A DNA stretch of 64,000 nucleotides from Candidatus Caldarchaeum subterraneum (GTDB taxonomy: Archaea; Thermoproteota; Nitrososphaeria_A; Caldarchaeales; Caldarchaeaceae), in the NCBI GenBank assembly GCA_937934305.1, contig CALHAG010000014.1, forward strand, positions 1 to 64,000, written 5' to 3'. The stretch's first letter is position 1. Each line of letters starts with the position of its first letter. The notes beneath the pieces were generated by a model. It saw nothing but the letters and a program-made list of their open reading frames with translations. It was not told where the DNA came from and made no database searches. Shown one piece after another: positions 32,674-41,458 of this stretch. The position numbers and the translations under genes are program-made.

Positions 32674-34161
32674 ATGAACCGGAAAGCTTTGACGAGAACC
32701 GAGTCTATTCTCGCTGTTCTACTCGTTGTCGCCATAATTGCTGGGGCTGTTGGTTGGACGCAGCCGGGGCAGAGAATCGTTGAAACTGTTACATCGACCG
32801 TCACAGTCGGCGGCTCCGCACAAACCATCACAACCACTCGGGTTGTAACATCGACTGTTACGGTCGAGCGTCCTATTTCACCTGGAGCCATTAAGATAGC
32901 TGTTGTTTCAGACATAGGTGGCCGCGGCGACCTCTCCTTCAACGACATGGCCTTCAAGGGCGGGGATGAGGCCGAGAAGGATCTAGGTGTTCAGATGGTT
33001 GAGCTGATAAGTAAAACAGAGGCCGACTATGTCCCAAACCTTGAGACAGCGGCCCGCGACCCCGATGTTAAACTAATCGTAGGAGTAGGCTTCCTCCTCA
33101 GCGAAGCACTCCTCGAAGTCGCCGCCAAATACCCGGACAAGAACTTCGCAGGCATAGATACGTTCACACAAGCTCTAGCGGTTCAGAAAACAGGAAAACC
33201 CTTACCCAACATGCTGGACATCGTCTATGAGGAGCATAAAGGCAGCGCGATGGTCGGCGCACTCGGATGCCTCCTTGCAGCACACTACAACGAGCTGGGA
33301 GGAAACTATCCCTACATCGGAGGAGTCTTCGGGATAGAGATACCTGTTCTCTGGAAGTTTGAGATTGGCTACAAATGGGGATGCGACTGGGGTCTGAAAT
33401 GGTATGAACAGCGATTCGGAAAACGCGCGCCACTGATAGGCGAGGATGGAAGATACGGGTCTGGACCCAACTGGCGAGATGGTCTATACTGTCCACAGGC
33501 AGGCCAGTGCTGGTACAAGGGCCGCGTGCTCTGGACATACACAGGCACCTTCAGTGACATAACAAAAGGATACGCAGCCGCTAAATCCATGTATGAGCAA
33601 CAGGCAATAGCTGTGTACAACATCGCAGGTCCACTAGGTCTAGGAATTAATCAAGCTGTCCAAGAGATAGCGACTGAGAAAAGGCTCACAAGCGGGCCGC
33701 CTTACTGGATAGGTGTGGACGCAAACCAGGACTGGATTAATCCCGGGTTCGTAATCGCCAGTATGATGAAGCGTGTGGACAGAGGCGTATACTATGCAGC
33801 GCTTCTCACAGTGATTGGGAAATTCAAAGAAGTAGTGGCTGACACTAACGGTGTCCTTGTTCTCGGAATAGGCACCAAGGTTGGCAACCTAGCTATGGAA
33901 GGCATATCGGTGAGCACCCTAGCAGACTTGGATGAATTCATCAAAATGGGTGTGGACGCGGAGAAGCTGACCGGAAAGAAGGTTCTACCCATGTCTCCAG
34001 AAGAGATCCGTCAGAAGGTAACGGAGATGCGGCAAAATCTGCCCTCGTGGATATGGGATGCTTTGACGGAGCTAGAGAGCAAGATAAGAAGCGGACAAGC
34101 ACAAGTGCCTATGGTGTTGACTAAGGAAGAAGTCGATAGATGGCGTGAACTTCTCGGCTAA
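32674..34161 (+). CDS. BMP-family nucleoside-binding protein of an ABC transporter
   Basis: About 495 residues. An N-terminal membrane anchor (ILAVLLVVAIIAGAVGW) is followed by a Thr/Val-rich stalk (VTSTVTVGGSAQTITTT), usual for archaeal surface proteins, then a BMP/Med domain (KIAVVSDIGGRGDLSFNDMA, VGVGFLLSEALLEVA, NFAGID, GSAMVGALG, WIGVDANQDW). BMP proteins bind nucleosides for uptake. It is longer than usual because of the stalk and a C-terminal helical extension of about 90 residues. ATG 32674 fits the TATA spacing better than 32668. Confidence 0.92.
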   Translation: MNRKALTRTESILAVLLVVAIIAGAVGWTQPGQRIVETVTSTVTVGGSAQTITTTRVVTSTVTVERPISPGAIKIAVVSDIGGRGDLSFNDMAFKGGDEAEKDLGVQMVELISKTEADYVPNLETAARDPDVKLIVGVGFLLSEALLEVAAKYPDKNFAGIDTFTQALAVQKTGKPLPNMLDIVYEEHKGSAMVGALGCLLAAHYNELGGNYPYIGGVFGIEIPVLWKFEIGYKWGCDWGLKWYEQRFGKRAPLIGEDGRYGSGPNWRDGLYCPQAGQCWYKGRVLWTYTGTFSDITKGYAAAKSMYEQQAIAVYNIAGPLGLGINQAVQEIATEKRLTSGPPYWIGVDANQDWINPGFVIASMMKRVDRGVYYAALLTVIGKFKEVVADTNGVLVLGIGTKVGNLAMEGISVSTLADLDEFIKMGVDAEKLTGKKVLPMSPEEIRQKVTEMRQNLPSWIWDALTELESKIRSGQAQVPMVLTKEEVDRWRELLG

Positions 34162-34188
34162 ACACCCTTTACTCCCCTTTTTTTCATC

Positions 34189-35265
34189 ATGTTACAGCAA
34201 AACTTGTCCAGAAAAATCCGTAAAACCCTAAAAAAGCTAGCCGAGTCCATGCTCGCGGTGGCGGTTGGGCTCGTTGGAGGCGCCGCGCTCATGGCGGTGT
34301 ATGGATACGATTTCGTCAAAGCCTATAGAGCGCTTTTTCTCGGAGCTTTCGGAGATTTCTCAGGTTTTCTCGAAACCCTTGCTTTCGCCACACCGCTTAT
34401 CATGACTGGGCTAACCTTCGCCATAGGTATGCGCTCCGGCTTGTTTAACATAGGTGCGGAGGGGCAGATGTACATGGGCGCAATTGGGGCGGTCTTCGTG
34501 GGAGGAATGTTAAACCTTCCACCTATCATACATCTAATCTTTGCCACGGTTTTTGGTATGCTGGCTGGAGCTATTTGGAGCCTGCCCGCGGCCCTCCTAA
34601 AGATCAGCAGAGGAGTCCACGAAGTTGTTTCAACAATAATGCTTAATTGGATTGCTTTCTGGCTCGTCACATACCTGATAACCTATCACGTAGCAGACCC
34701 GGCGAGAGCCGAGAGAGCGGTTCCCGCACAGGAAACAGCGCGATATCTTGTCATAGGCGCGTCCCTGACCACCGTCTTCATACTTGTGATAGCTTTTTCT
34801 CTCATAGCCTATTTCCTTCTCTGGCGAACAACTCTAGGCTATGAGCTGCGGGTTGTGGGCCATAACCAAGAAGCTGCGCGATACGCGGGAATAAACATCT
34901 CAAAGACGATGATGACGAGTTTTTTCCTAGGTGGGCTGGCCGCGGGGCTTGCAGGGGTTTCGCAGGTTTTGGGGCGGCCTCCTCACTGGACCGTCTTCGC
35001 AACCATGGGAAACCTCATCAACATCGGGTTCGAAGGCATAGGAGTAGCTCTAGTAGGCCGCAACCATCCCATAGGGATAATCTTCGCAAGCATCTTCTAC
35101 GGCGGCTTACTCCACGGAGGCCGATTCATGGAATTTGAAGCAGGAGTGGCCTCAGAAATCGTCAGAGCCATAAACGGCATAATCATACTGGCTCTCGCAA
35201 TACCGGCGGCCCTTGACCTAGTCAAGAAAATTTTTCCAAGAAAAAATAGAGGTGAGACAGGGTGA
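34189..35265 (+). CDS. Nucleoside ABC transporter permease 1
   Basis: A 358-residue permease of the BPD_transp_2 family with about nine helices; PLIMTGLTFAIGMRSGLFNIGAEGQMYMGA is the typical YufP-like stretch, and GLAAGLAGVSQVLGRPPHW follows later. It begins 27 bases after the binding protein. The gap holds a pyrimidine tract with seven T (34177-34183) that might cause partial termination. Overlaps the next permease by 4 bases. Confidence 0.92.
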   Translation: MLQQNLSRKIRKTLKKLAESMLAVAVGLVGGAALMAVYGYDFVKAYRALFLGAFGDFSGFLETLAFATPLIMTGLTFAIGMRSGLFNIGAEGQMYMGAIGAVFVGGMLNLPPIIHLIFATVFGMLAGAIWSLPAALLKISRGVHEVVSTIMLNWIAFWLVTYLITYHVADPARAERAVPAQETARYLVIGASLTTVFILVIAFSLIAYFLLWRTTLGYELRVVGHNQEAARYAGINISKTMMTSFFLGGLAAGLAGVSQVLGRPPHWTVFATMGNLINIGFEGIGVALVGRNHPIGIIFASIFYGGLLHGGRFMEFEAGVASEIVRAINGIIILALAIPAALDLVKKIFPRKNRGETG

Positions 35266-36257
35266 AGCCATATCGCCTCAGGGTTCTCTGGCTATTGATA
35301 GGCTTTGTAGCTGTGGCGGCGACGATCTACGCGATGTCTTTTTTCGGCCTCAAACCCACGAGGTTAATAGAGTTCGCGCTGCTTGCTCTGACGCCTCTCG
35401 CCTTCGCAGCGGTCGGTGAATGCATCAACGAGAAATCTGGTCAAATCAACATAGGTATCGAGGGGATATTTCTGATTTCTGCTGTGGCTGGTGTTTTCTG
35501 GGCCGAGGTGTTTGAGTCAGGATTGCTGGGCCTGTTGATGGGCGGTGTTTTCGGCGCGTTGATAGGAGGGATTCTGGGGCTTCTAAATGTCTATGGAAGA
35601 GCGGAGCAGGTAATCGCCGGAATGGGCCTCAACATCTTAGCCATCGGCCTGTTCCAGTATCTCCTCATGGCGATATGGGCGTTCCCCGGCATCCACATCT
35701 TCCCCCGGACACTTGTCGTGCCGCGCATATCCATACCTCTGATTGGCGAGGAACTGGCGGTTAGCCCCATATCTCTCGCAGCCATAGCAGCCGCCTTCGC
35801 AGCATACCTACTTCTAAACAAAACACTTCTGGGTATCAGGCTGAGGGCTGCAGGCGAAAAACCCGAATCAGTAGACGTAGCTGGCCACAGCGTTTACAGG
35901 GTAAGAATCTTCGCAAGCATGGTCGGCGGGTTTCTAGCCGGTGTCGGCGGAGCCTTCATGCCTCTGGGATGGTTCGGAGGACTTGTGAAAGAGATAACGG
36001 CTGGACGCGGGTTCATAGCACTGGCTGCAGTGGTTTTCTCAGGGCTAAACCCGTTGACGGCTCTGGCAGCCACATTCATATTCGGGTTCGCGGAGGGGCT
36101 TGCTTTTGCCGTGGTCGTGACCCCTGCGGTGAAAGAAGCTGTACCCTTTCATTTCATCATGATGCTTCCCTACATAGTGACCGTCGCCGTCTTAGCACTC
36201 TTTCCCTCAACGCGGCGATTCCCAAAAGCACTTGGAAAACCCTATGTAAGAGAGTGA
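35262..36257 (+). CDS. Nucleoside ABC transporter permease 2
   Basis: A 331-residue partner permease (YufQ-like). LAFAAVGECINEKSGQINIGIEGIFLISA is the family signature, with about nine helices and GAFMPLGWFGGLVKEITAGRGFIALA near the C-terminal half. GTG start within the 4-base overlap with permease 1. Confidence 0.92.
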   Translation: MKPYRLRVLWLLIGFVAVAATIYAMSFFGLKPTRLIEFALLALTPLAFAAVGECINEKSGQINIGIEGIFLISAVAGVFWAEVFESGLLGLLMGGVFGALIGGILGLLNVYGRAEQVIAGMGLNILAIGLFQYLLMAIWAFPGIHIFPRTLVVPRISIPLIGEELAVSPISLAAIAAAFAAYLLLNKTLLGIRLRAAGEKPESVDVAGHSVYRVRIFASMVGGFLAGVGGAFMPLGWFGGLVKEITAGRGFIALAAVVFSGLNPLTALAATFIFGFAEGLAFAVVVTPAVKEAVPFHFIMMLPYIVTVAVLALFPSTRRFPKALGKPYVRE

Positions 36258-36274
36258 ATAAGCCCGGATTGTTG

Positions 36275-37096
36275 CTATTGTTTTTCCACGGGTTTCCCCA
36301 GTGTGCGCAACAGCAGAACCATGAACAGGATGCCTACGAAGATTATGAAGCTGCCCATCAACGTCATGAAGCTTAGGTCAGGGTAGCGGGTCTCGGTCAC
36401 GGTGGTCACTAGAGTCGTCACGTAGTAGAGAGGCTTCTCGGTGGTGTAGCTGGTGGTGTCGGTTGTCTCGCTTGTGAGATAACGTGTCGTAGTCAAGGTG
36501 GTGGTTAAGAGTGTTGAAAGTGTGGTTGTCTTGGTTTCGGTGATTGTTTCGGGCCAGGTCTCAACAGCCGTAAACGAAACAGAGGCAGCGGCGTCACTCG
36601 TGCGGGTGATGACATAGATTTCAGCTTCGCCGTCGAAGGGGATGGCGGCGCTGCCGATGACGCCTCTTCCAACCAGCATCCAGCCCGAGGTGTTGAGATA
36701 GCTACCCACCGCTATGTATATGTCAACGGTTTTATTAGATTTCCACGACAGTTCAAGGGTTCTCGACGGCTGTATGGTGATGGGACCAGTCACCAAGGCA
36801 GCTTCAGCCGCAACGGTTTGGTTGGAGACCTCGGCAGCCACACGTGTCAAGGTGTTTGTTGTCACAGCTGTTTCCGTGGAGAAGGTGGTCGACAAGATAG
36901 TGGTCTCGAAAGCTTCCGTCAGCTCCATCGTCGTCGTCCGCACAATTGCCTCGGTCTCGACAACAGTCGTCACTCTTGACGTCTGAATCGCCACCGTCTC
37001 ATCATAAGTGATTACATAGGGCAGCCTCGCGAACCCCAGCCCAACAAGAATTATGCCGAAAATAATTAGGCTGGAGACCGCGAGCTGTGCACGCAT
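36275..37096 (-). CDS. Thr-rich surface protein with N- and C-terminal membrane anchors
   Basis: A 273-residue protein: one membrane helix at residues about 5-25, a Thr/Val/Glu-rich region, a central folded beta domain (about 105-180, WKSNKTVDIYIAVGSYLNTSGW), a second Thr-rich region, and a C-terminal helix. Several N-x-S/T sites suggest glycosylation outside the cell. Both Thr-rich regions resemble the stalk of the BMP protein next door. It may be an accessory surface protein. ATG at 37096 lies 26 nt from a CTTAAATG element. Confidence 0.7.
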   Translation of the reverse strand: MRAQLAVSSLIIFGIILVGLGFARLPYVITYDETVAIQTSRVTTVVETEAIVRTTTMELTEAFETTILSTTFSTETAVTTNTLTRVAAEVSNQTVAAEAALVTGPITIQPSRTLELSWKSNKTVDIYIAVGSYLNTSGWMLVGRGVIGSAAIPFDGEAEIYVITRTSDAAASVSFTAVETWPETITETKTTTLSTLLTTTLTTTRYLTSETTDTTSYTTEKPLYYVTTLVTTVTETRYPDLSFMTLMGSFIIFVGILFMVLLLRTLGKPVEKQ

Positions 37097-37142
37097 GACT
37101 ACGCCGCCTCAAAGGACCATTTAAGCCATGCCCATCACTTGA

Positions 37143-37162
37143 TGCTCGGAATAAACCGAGCA
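37143..37162. repeat. Perfect inverted repeat (7-bp stem, 6-base loop)
   Basis: TGCTCGG, AATAAA, CCGAGCA. It lies downstream of the phosphorylase stop on the minus strand and upstream of the surface-protein promoter. It could be a terminator hairpin or an operator. Confidence 0.4.
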
Positions 37163-37197
37163 CATGTTCTAGAAAATGGGGAGGCTGTTTAGAAAGA

Positions 37198-37911
37198 TTA
37201 TTCTAGTGGAATTTTTACTGCCGCCGATAACGTGGCTCGTCCTGCTTTTTCGACATATGTTTTCAACTGTTCTGCGTCGACCATGGGGGTCATTTCTGCG
37301 AGGTTGTCGCTTATGAGAAGGGCTGAGCCTGTTTTGAATTTTCTGAGCATTCCGAGGCCGAAGAGAGTTGCGCACTCCATCTCCACAGCTATGTATCCGA
37401 GGCCGCTCCATTTTGCGACAAAGTTGGGGTCCTCGGCGTAGAAGGCGTCGCTGGAGAAGACGGGTCCAACATATGTCTTCAACCCGCTTCGCCTGAACTC
37501 GTCAACCAATGTGGTCAAGACATCGTAGCTCGGCACAGGTGTGATGTATGTGTCTGGGATGTATTGTTGAAGTGTTCCACCTATGTAGGATGCTGCGGTT
37601 GGGATGACTGCTTCACCGATTTGCATGCCTTTGAGAAAGGCGCCGCATGAGCCGAGCCTGATAATCAGCCTCGCTCCCAGCATAACAGTCTCCTCAAAAA
37701 CAATCGCCGAAGAAGGCCCGCCGACACCGTGGCAGATAACGGTAACATCCTCCCCCTCATACTTTCCCGTATATGCTATGAATCCTCTGTTCTCGTTCAC
37801 GAGCCGTGGTTTCTCAAGCATCTTGGAGAGTTGGACAACACGTGCAGGGTCGCCTGCCGCCACAACACGCTTAGCAATTTCACGGGTCTTCAAATGCTGC
37901 GGCTGAATCAT
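37198..37911 (-). CDS. 5'-methylthioadenosine / purine nucleoside phosphorylase
   Basis: A 237-residue NP-I phosphorylase: VVAAGDPARVVQLSKML, NENRGFIAYTGKYEG, CHGVGGPSSAIVFEE, RLGSCGAFLKG, FSSDAFYAEDPNFV and VEMECATLFGLG. The sequence closely recalls the Sulfolobus hexameric MTA phosphorylase, which splits methylthioadenosine and purine nucleosides. It adds purine capacity to the pyrimidine enzymes of the cluster. Confidence 0.9.
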   Translation of the reverse strand: MIQPQHLKTREIAKRVVAAGDPARVVQLSKMLEKPRLVNENRGFIAYTGKYEGEDVTVICHGVGGPSSAIVFEETVMLGARLIIRLGSCGAFLKGMQIGEAVIPTAASYIGGTLQQYIPDTYITPVPSYDVLTTLVDEFRRSGLKTYVGPVFSSDAFYAEDPNFVAKWSGLGYIAVEMECATLFGLGMLRKFKTGSALLISDNLAEMTPMVDAEQLKTYVEKAGRATLSAAVKIPLE

Positions 37912-37945
37912 GCAAAAGCATAGGTAAAGCTGTTGAAAAAGGTTT

Positions 37946-38665
37946 CTAGAAGAGTGTGATGGATTCGACGTCTGCGGGGGCTAGCGGTATTCTTTCTTGG
38001 TCGACGCGGAGAATTAGTCGTCCGAGCTCGTCGAGGCCCTCGAGAAACCCGATGAGCTGAGTTCCCTGCGACAGGTTAACGGATACAACAGTTCTCACAT
38101 ACTCCATCATGTCCCTTATCTTGTCCAGCAGCTCCACACGCCACCCCTCTTTATAGAGCTGGTAATTTCTCGTGAAAGATTGTAGGATGTTTTCGAGAAG
38201 AAGTGTGTCGTCGATTTCCCCGCCGGCTTGTTCGGCTATCGAGGTTTCCTGTTCTCCGGTTTTTGCGTTGACGTAGATGCCTGCGCCCGCGAAAGCTCTT
38301 GCTATTGCGTCGTTGACCACCTCCATCTCAACCGAGGCGGCTCCAACCACCGAGCCATGGAGAGAGACTTCGTTTGGCCATCGGAGAAGAGGCTGGAGAC
38401 CAGTTGTCTTGGCCACGCCCTCGACAACCGATAAAGCAGTGGTCAGGATAAGGAGAGGAGACGTCGTCGCACTCTGCCGTGGATAAACAAGCACCGCAAA
38501 CCAGAGGCCGCCGGACTTCACAGGCTTCAGCCTACCAACCGACGACTTGACGCTTCGCGTAAAAACCGTGAACCCCTCATCCAAAGCCCCCACATTTCTA
38601 GCCTCGTCAAAAATCGAGACCGCCTCAGCAACCTCCCTCACATTCGCCGATACAGAGCTCAACAC
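37946..38665 (-). CDS. Divergent biotin protein ligase/LplA-like protein
   Basis: A 239-residue protein with the BirA-type core order: GGLWFAVLVYP, PLLILTTALSVVEGVA, LLRWPNEVSLHGSVVGAASVEME, and GAGIYVNA. The expected GRGRxGR loop is replaced by SSVGRLKPVKS, WPND is WPNE, and the lysine normally after it is absent. It may be a very divergent biotin ligase or a relative with another role. GTG start at 38665 is 24 nt from an AAATAAAG/CTTTATTT element. Confidence 0.5.
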   Translation of the reverse strand: MLSSVSANVREVAEAVSIFDEARNVGALDEGFTVFTRSVKSSVGRLKPVKSGGLWFAVLVYPRQSATTSPLLILTTALSVVEGVAKTTGLQPLLRWPNEVSLHGSVVGAASVEMEVVNDAIARAFAGAGIYVNAKTGEQETSIAEQAGGEIDDTLLLENILQSFTRNYQLYKEGWRVELLDKIRDMMEYVRTVVSVNLSQGTQLIGFLEGLDELGRLILRVDQERIPLAPADVESITLF

Positions 38666-38746
38666 AATCGCCTACACAAACCCCCAAATAAAGCCTAATC
38701 CACAGCTCCGCAAAGCATAAAGGGCCGAGCATAGCAGCATTATTTC

Positions 38747-39010
38747 GTGAAGGTTTTCCTGCGGCTTGAGTCCGAGATTCCGCCCACCCTTACCAAGTAT
38801 GGCAAGATTAGGCTGCCTCCCGCGGTCATTCCGCTCTTGGCGGGTAAAGGTAAGACGATACAAGTCACCTATGGCGGGGACAAGCATTCTCTTAAGCTGG
38901 ACCGTTATGGCCGCGCCACGCTTCCCTCAAGCATAGCGGCTGAAAGCCGTGGCAAGGCTAAACTGGTCATCGAGATGAAAGACGGAGAGGTTACGCTCGT
39001 TTTTCAATAG
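38747..39010 (+). CDS. Small beta-rich protein, possibly AbrB-like
   Basis: An 87-residue protein starting at a GTG 28 nt from a GCATAAAG element. Two similar halves each hold a short YGKIRLPP / YGRATLPS motif followed by hydrophobic strands, which recalls a SpoVT/AbrB swapped-hairpin DNA-binding fold. The 3' end overlaps metG by 7 bases. Family assignment is uncertain. Confidence 0.55.
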   Translation: MKVFLRLESEIPPTLTKYGKIRLPPAVIPLLAGKGKTIQVTYGGDKHSLKLDRYGRATLPSSIAAESRGKAKLVIEMKDGEVTLVFQ

Positions 39011-40687
39011 GCGGATGATGCGCCTGCACGTATTGCTTTGAGCTTATCTTCGGTGAGTTTCTCGAATAGGGGGATTGGCTTGGCTATGGATGCTCCCGCT
39101 GGCAGGTGCCATGGTTTTTCACCGAGCCATGTTACAGCTTCTTCTCCCTGGCCTATCATCTCAAGTATTCTATGCGTGGTCGCGGGGGTGAACGGGGCCA
39201 AAAGCAGGGCCAGCGCCTTCAAGACCTGTGCAGCCACATGAAGAACCGTCGCGGCCTCATCTTTCCTCGTCTTGACAAGCCGCCATGGCTCCCGTCTGTT
39301 GAAGTAGACGTTTCCTTCGCGGGCGAGTTGTATAACTGTCTCGAGAGCCTGTTTCTCTCTCGCCTCTGAGAGAAGGTTGTCCACTTCTGTGAATGTCTTC
39401 TCTATAGCAGCCAGCATCGCCTTGTCTTCTTCTGTTAAATGTGTTGCTTCGGGGATTTTTGCGTCGAAGTTGTTGTTTATGAAGGTGAGGACGCGGTGGA
39501 TGAAGTTGCCGAGGTCGTTGTTGAGGTCCGAGTTAACAACCGCCATGAGCCCGTCGTAGCTGAAGTTTGTGTCACCTGTCTCGGGCCTTATCTTGACTAG
39601 ATAGTATCGCCAGACATCTGCTTCGAGCATGGCGATGGCTTGGTCGAGCCATATCCCCACGCCGAGGCTTTTGGAGAATTTTTTGCCCTCGAAGGTGAGA
39701 TATTCTGTGGCTGAGACTATGTAGGGAAGTATGTAGGGCTCGTGTGTTGCGAGAAGTAGGGCGGGGAGAATGACTGTGTGGAAGGGTATGTTGTCTTTGC
39801 CGATGAAGTAGGCTGACTTCGTGTCTGGGCTTAGCCAAAACTCTCTCCAGAGCTCGGGTTCACCTTTTTTCTCCGCCCATTCAACGGTTGCGCTCGGGTA
39901 GCCGAGAACCGCCTCAAACCACACGTAGATGGTTTTGTTGCCCGCGCCCGGGAAAGGCGCAGGTATGCCCCAGAGGTTGTCACGTGTAACAGCCCTTGGC
40001 TTAAGCCCCTCCCTAATCCAGCTGAGGCTGAAGTTCCGCACTTTCTCGGACAACGTGGTGCTCGTGGTCAGCCATGTTCTCAGCCTATCGCTAAACTGTG
40101 GCAAGTCAAAGAACCAGTGCCTGCTCGATTCTACGACGGGTTTTTCGCCGCATATGCTGCACCGTGGCTCGAGTAGGTCCAGTGGGTCGAGGACTTTGCC
40201 GCATGCCTCGCACTGGTCGCCGCGGGCACGTTGGTAGCCGCATGAGGGGCAGACACCTGTCACAAACCTGTCGGGTAGAAATCTTCCACAGTTTTTGCAG
40301 TAGAGCTGGTTGACGTCCTGCTCGTAGATGTAGCCGTTTTCGTAGATTTTCATGAAGAAGTTTTGGCAGAAGGTGATGTGTGTTGGGTTGTGTGTTCGGG
40401 TGTAGTTGTCGAAGGAGAGGTGAAACTTGTTGAAGAGCTCGACAACTAGGGCGTGGTTTTTGTCGGTTATCTCACGTGGGTCGACGCCTCTCTTGGCCGC
40501 CTCAACCTCGATGGGTGTGCCATGCTCATCCGAGCCGCTGACAAAGACAACTCTATGGCCCTTGGCCCGGAGGTAGCGTGCGAAGACGTCTGCTGAAAGC
40601 TCGGAGCCTATGAGTGTGCCGAGATGAGGAACGGTGTTTATGTAGGGCCATGCACCGCAGACAACCCACTTCTCTAGTTTAGCTCAC
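39004..40687 (-). CDS. metG: Methionyl-tRNA synthetase with a one-base frame break at the start
   Basis: The catalytic frame runs from 40680 to 39004 (558 residues) with the HIGH-like motif PHLGTLIG, four CxxC zinc knuckles (CKNC, CPSC, CEAC, CSIC) and KFSKSLG. This frame has no ATG, GTG or TTG before the HIGH region; the first is at 40353, which would delete the active site. A GTG at 40687, 29 nt from a TTTTTACATA box at 40711-40720, reads GTG AGC TAA A. Dropping the T at 40681 gives MSKLEKWVVCGAWPYIN, a perfect MetRS N-terminus. A +1 frameshift, a CTA start at 40677 or a sequence error are possible. No C-terminal dimerisation domain is present. Confidence 0.93.
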
Positions 40688-40732
40688 CCGCCGAAACAAA
40701 GCCAGCAACCTATGTAAAAAGTTTTCCACAAA

Positions 40733-41431
40733 TCATGCATCCAGCAAAGCCAAAAGCTCTCTCAGGCTTTTCACTATGTGGTCGGGTTTGACTGGGTAGG
40801 GTTTGCCTCCTTGTCTATCTAGAAGAACTGCGTGCATTCCCGCTGATTTTGCGCCTAGAACATCGTTTACCGGGTCATCCCCCACCATTATGCATTCTTC
40901 GGGTTTGATGTTGAGGAGTTTGGCGGCGTGTAGGAAGGGCCTTGGGCTGGGCTTTGTTTCGGGAACATCCTCGCCCGCGATAACAACTGCTTTGAAGAAC
41001 TTGAGAAGACCGCTTCGCTCGAGCCGATGCATCTTCATCCCAGGCATTCCATCGGTGTTCGTAACCATGCCGAGGACATATCTTCTACCCAAATTCTCCA
41101 GCACAGATACCGTATCGGGGAAAAGAGGGCCCTTCATGTACTCTGTCCAGTAGACGCTGCTCCATCTGCGGAGGATATCAGCGGAGGGCGAAGTGTCCAT
41201 CCCGATGCTATGTATCACATGCTCCCAAATTAGGTCCCGGTCTAGAATGCCCAGCCGCTCAGCAACATGCTCAACCCACGCAACCACCTGCGCAACCTCC
41301 TCAACGTCCAGTGAGTTCCCGTAATATGCCACAATCTCCTCAGCGACCCTTCGACGGGCCAGCGGAAGAGCCGCAGCCGAGTCAACCAACGTATTATCAA
41401 AATCGAACAGAACAGCTTTCAGCAACCGCAT
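40733..41431 (-). CDS. HAD-superfamily hydrolase
   Basis: About 232 residues with all HAD motifs: FDFDNTLVDS (nucleophile Asp), VTNTDG, the lysine in ETKPSPRPF and GDDPVNDVLGAKSAGM. A helical cap domain lies between motifs I and II, as in phosphoglycolate phosphatase-like enzymes. Substrate unknown. The ATG at 41431 fits a GTAAAATTATGG element at 24 nt; the TTG at 41440 is less likely. Confidence 0.88.
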   Translation of the reverse strand: MRLLKAVLFDFDNTLVDSAAALPLARRRVAEEIVAYYGNSLDVEEVAQVVAWVEHVAERLGILDRDLIWEHVIHSIGMDTSPSADILRRWSSVYWTEYMKGPLFPDTVSVLENLGRRYVLGMVTNTDGMPGMKMHRLERSGLLKFFKAVVIAGEDVPETKPSPRPFLHAAKLLNIKPEECIMVGDDPVNDVLGAKSAGMHAVLLDRQGGKPYPVKPDHIVKSLRELLALLDA

Positions 41432-41458
41432 CTGTCGCAAACATGTGGAGCCATAATT

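Noticed and set aside
34165-34185. Terminator after the BMP binding-protein gene
   Set aside because: The T run is within the operon and short; I note it only as possible partial termination.
39004-40353. Short form of metG from the ATG at 40353
   Set aside because: It would lack the HIGH motif and about 110 conserved residues that are encoded in the same frame upstream.
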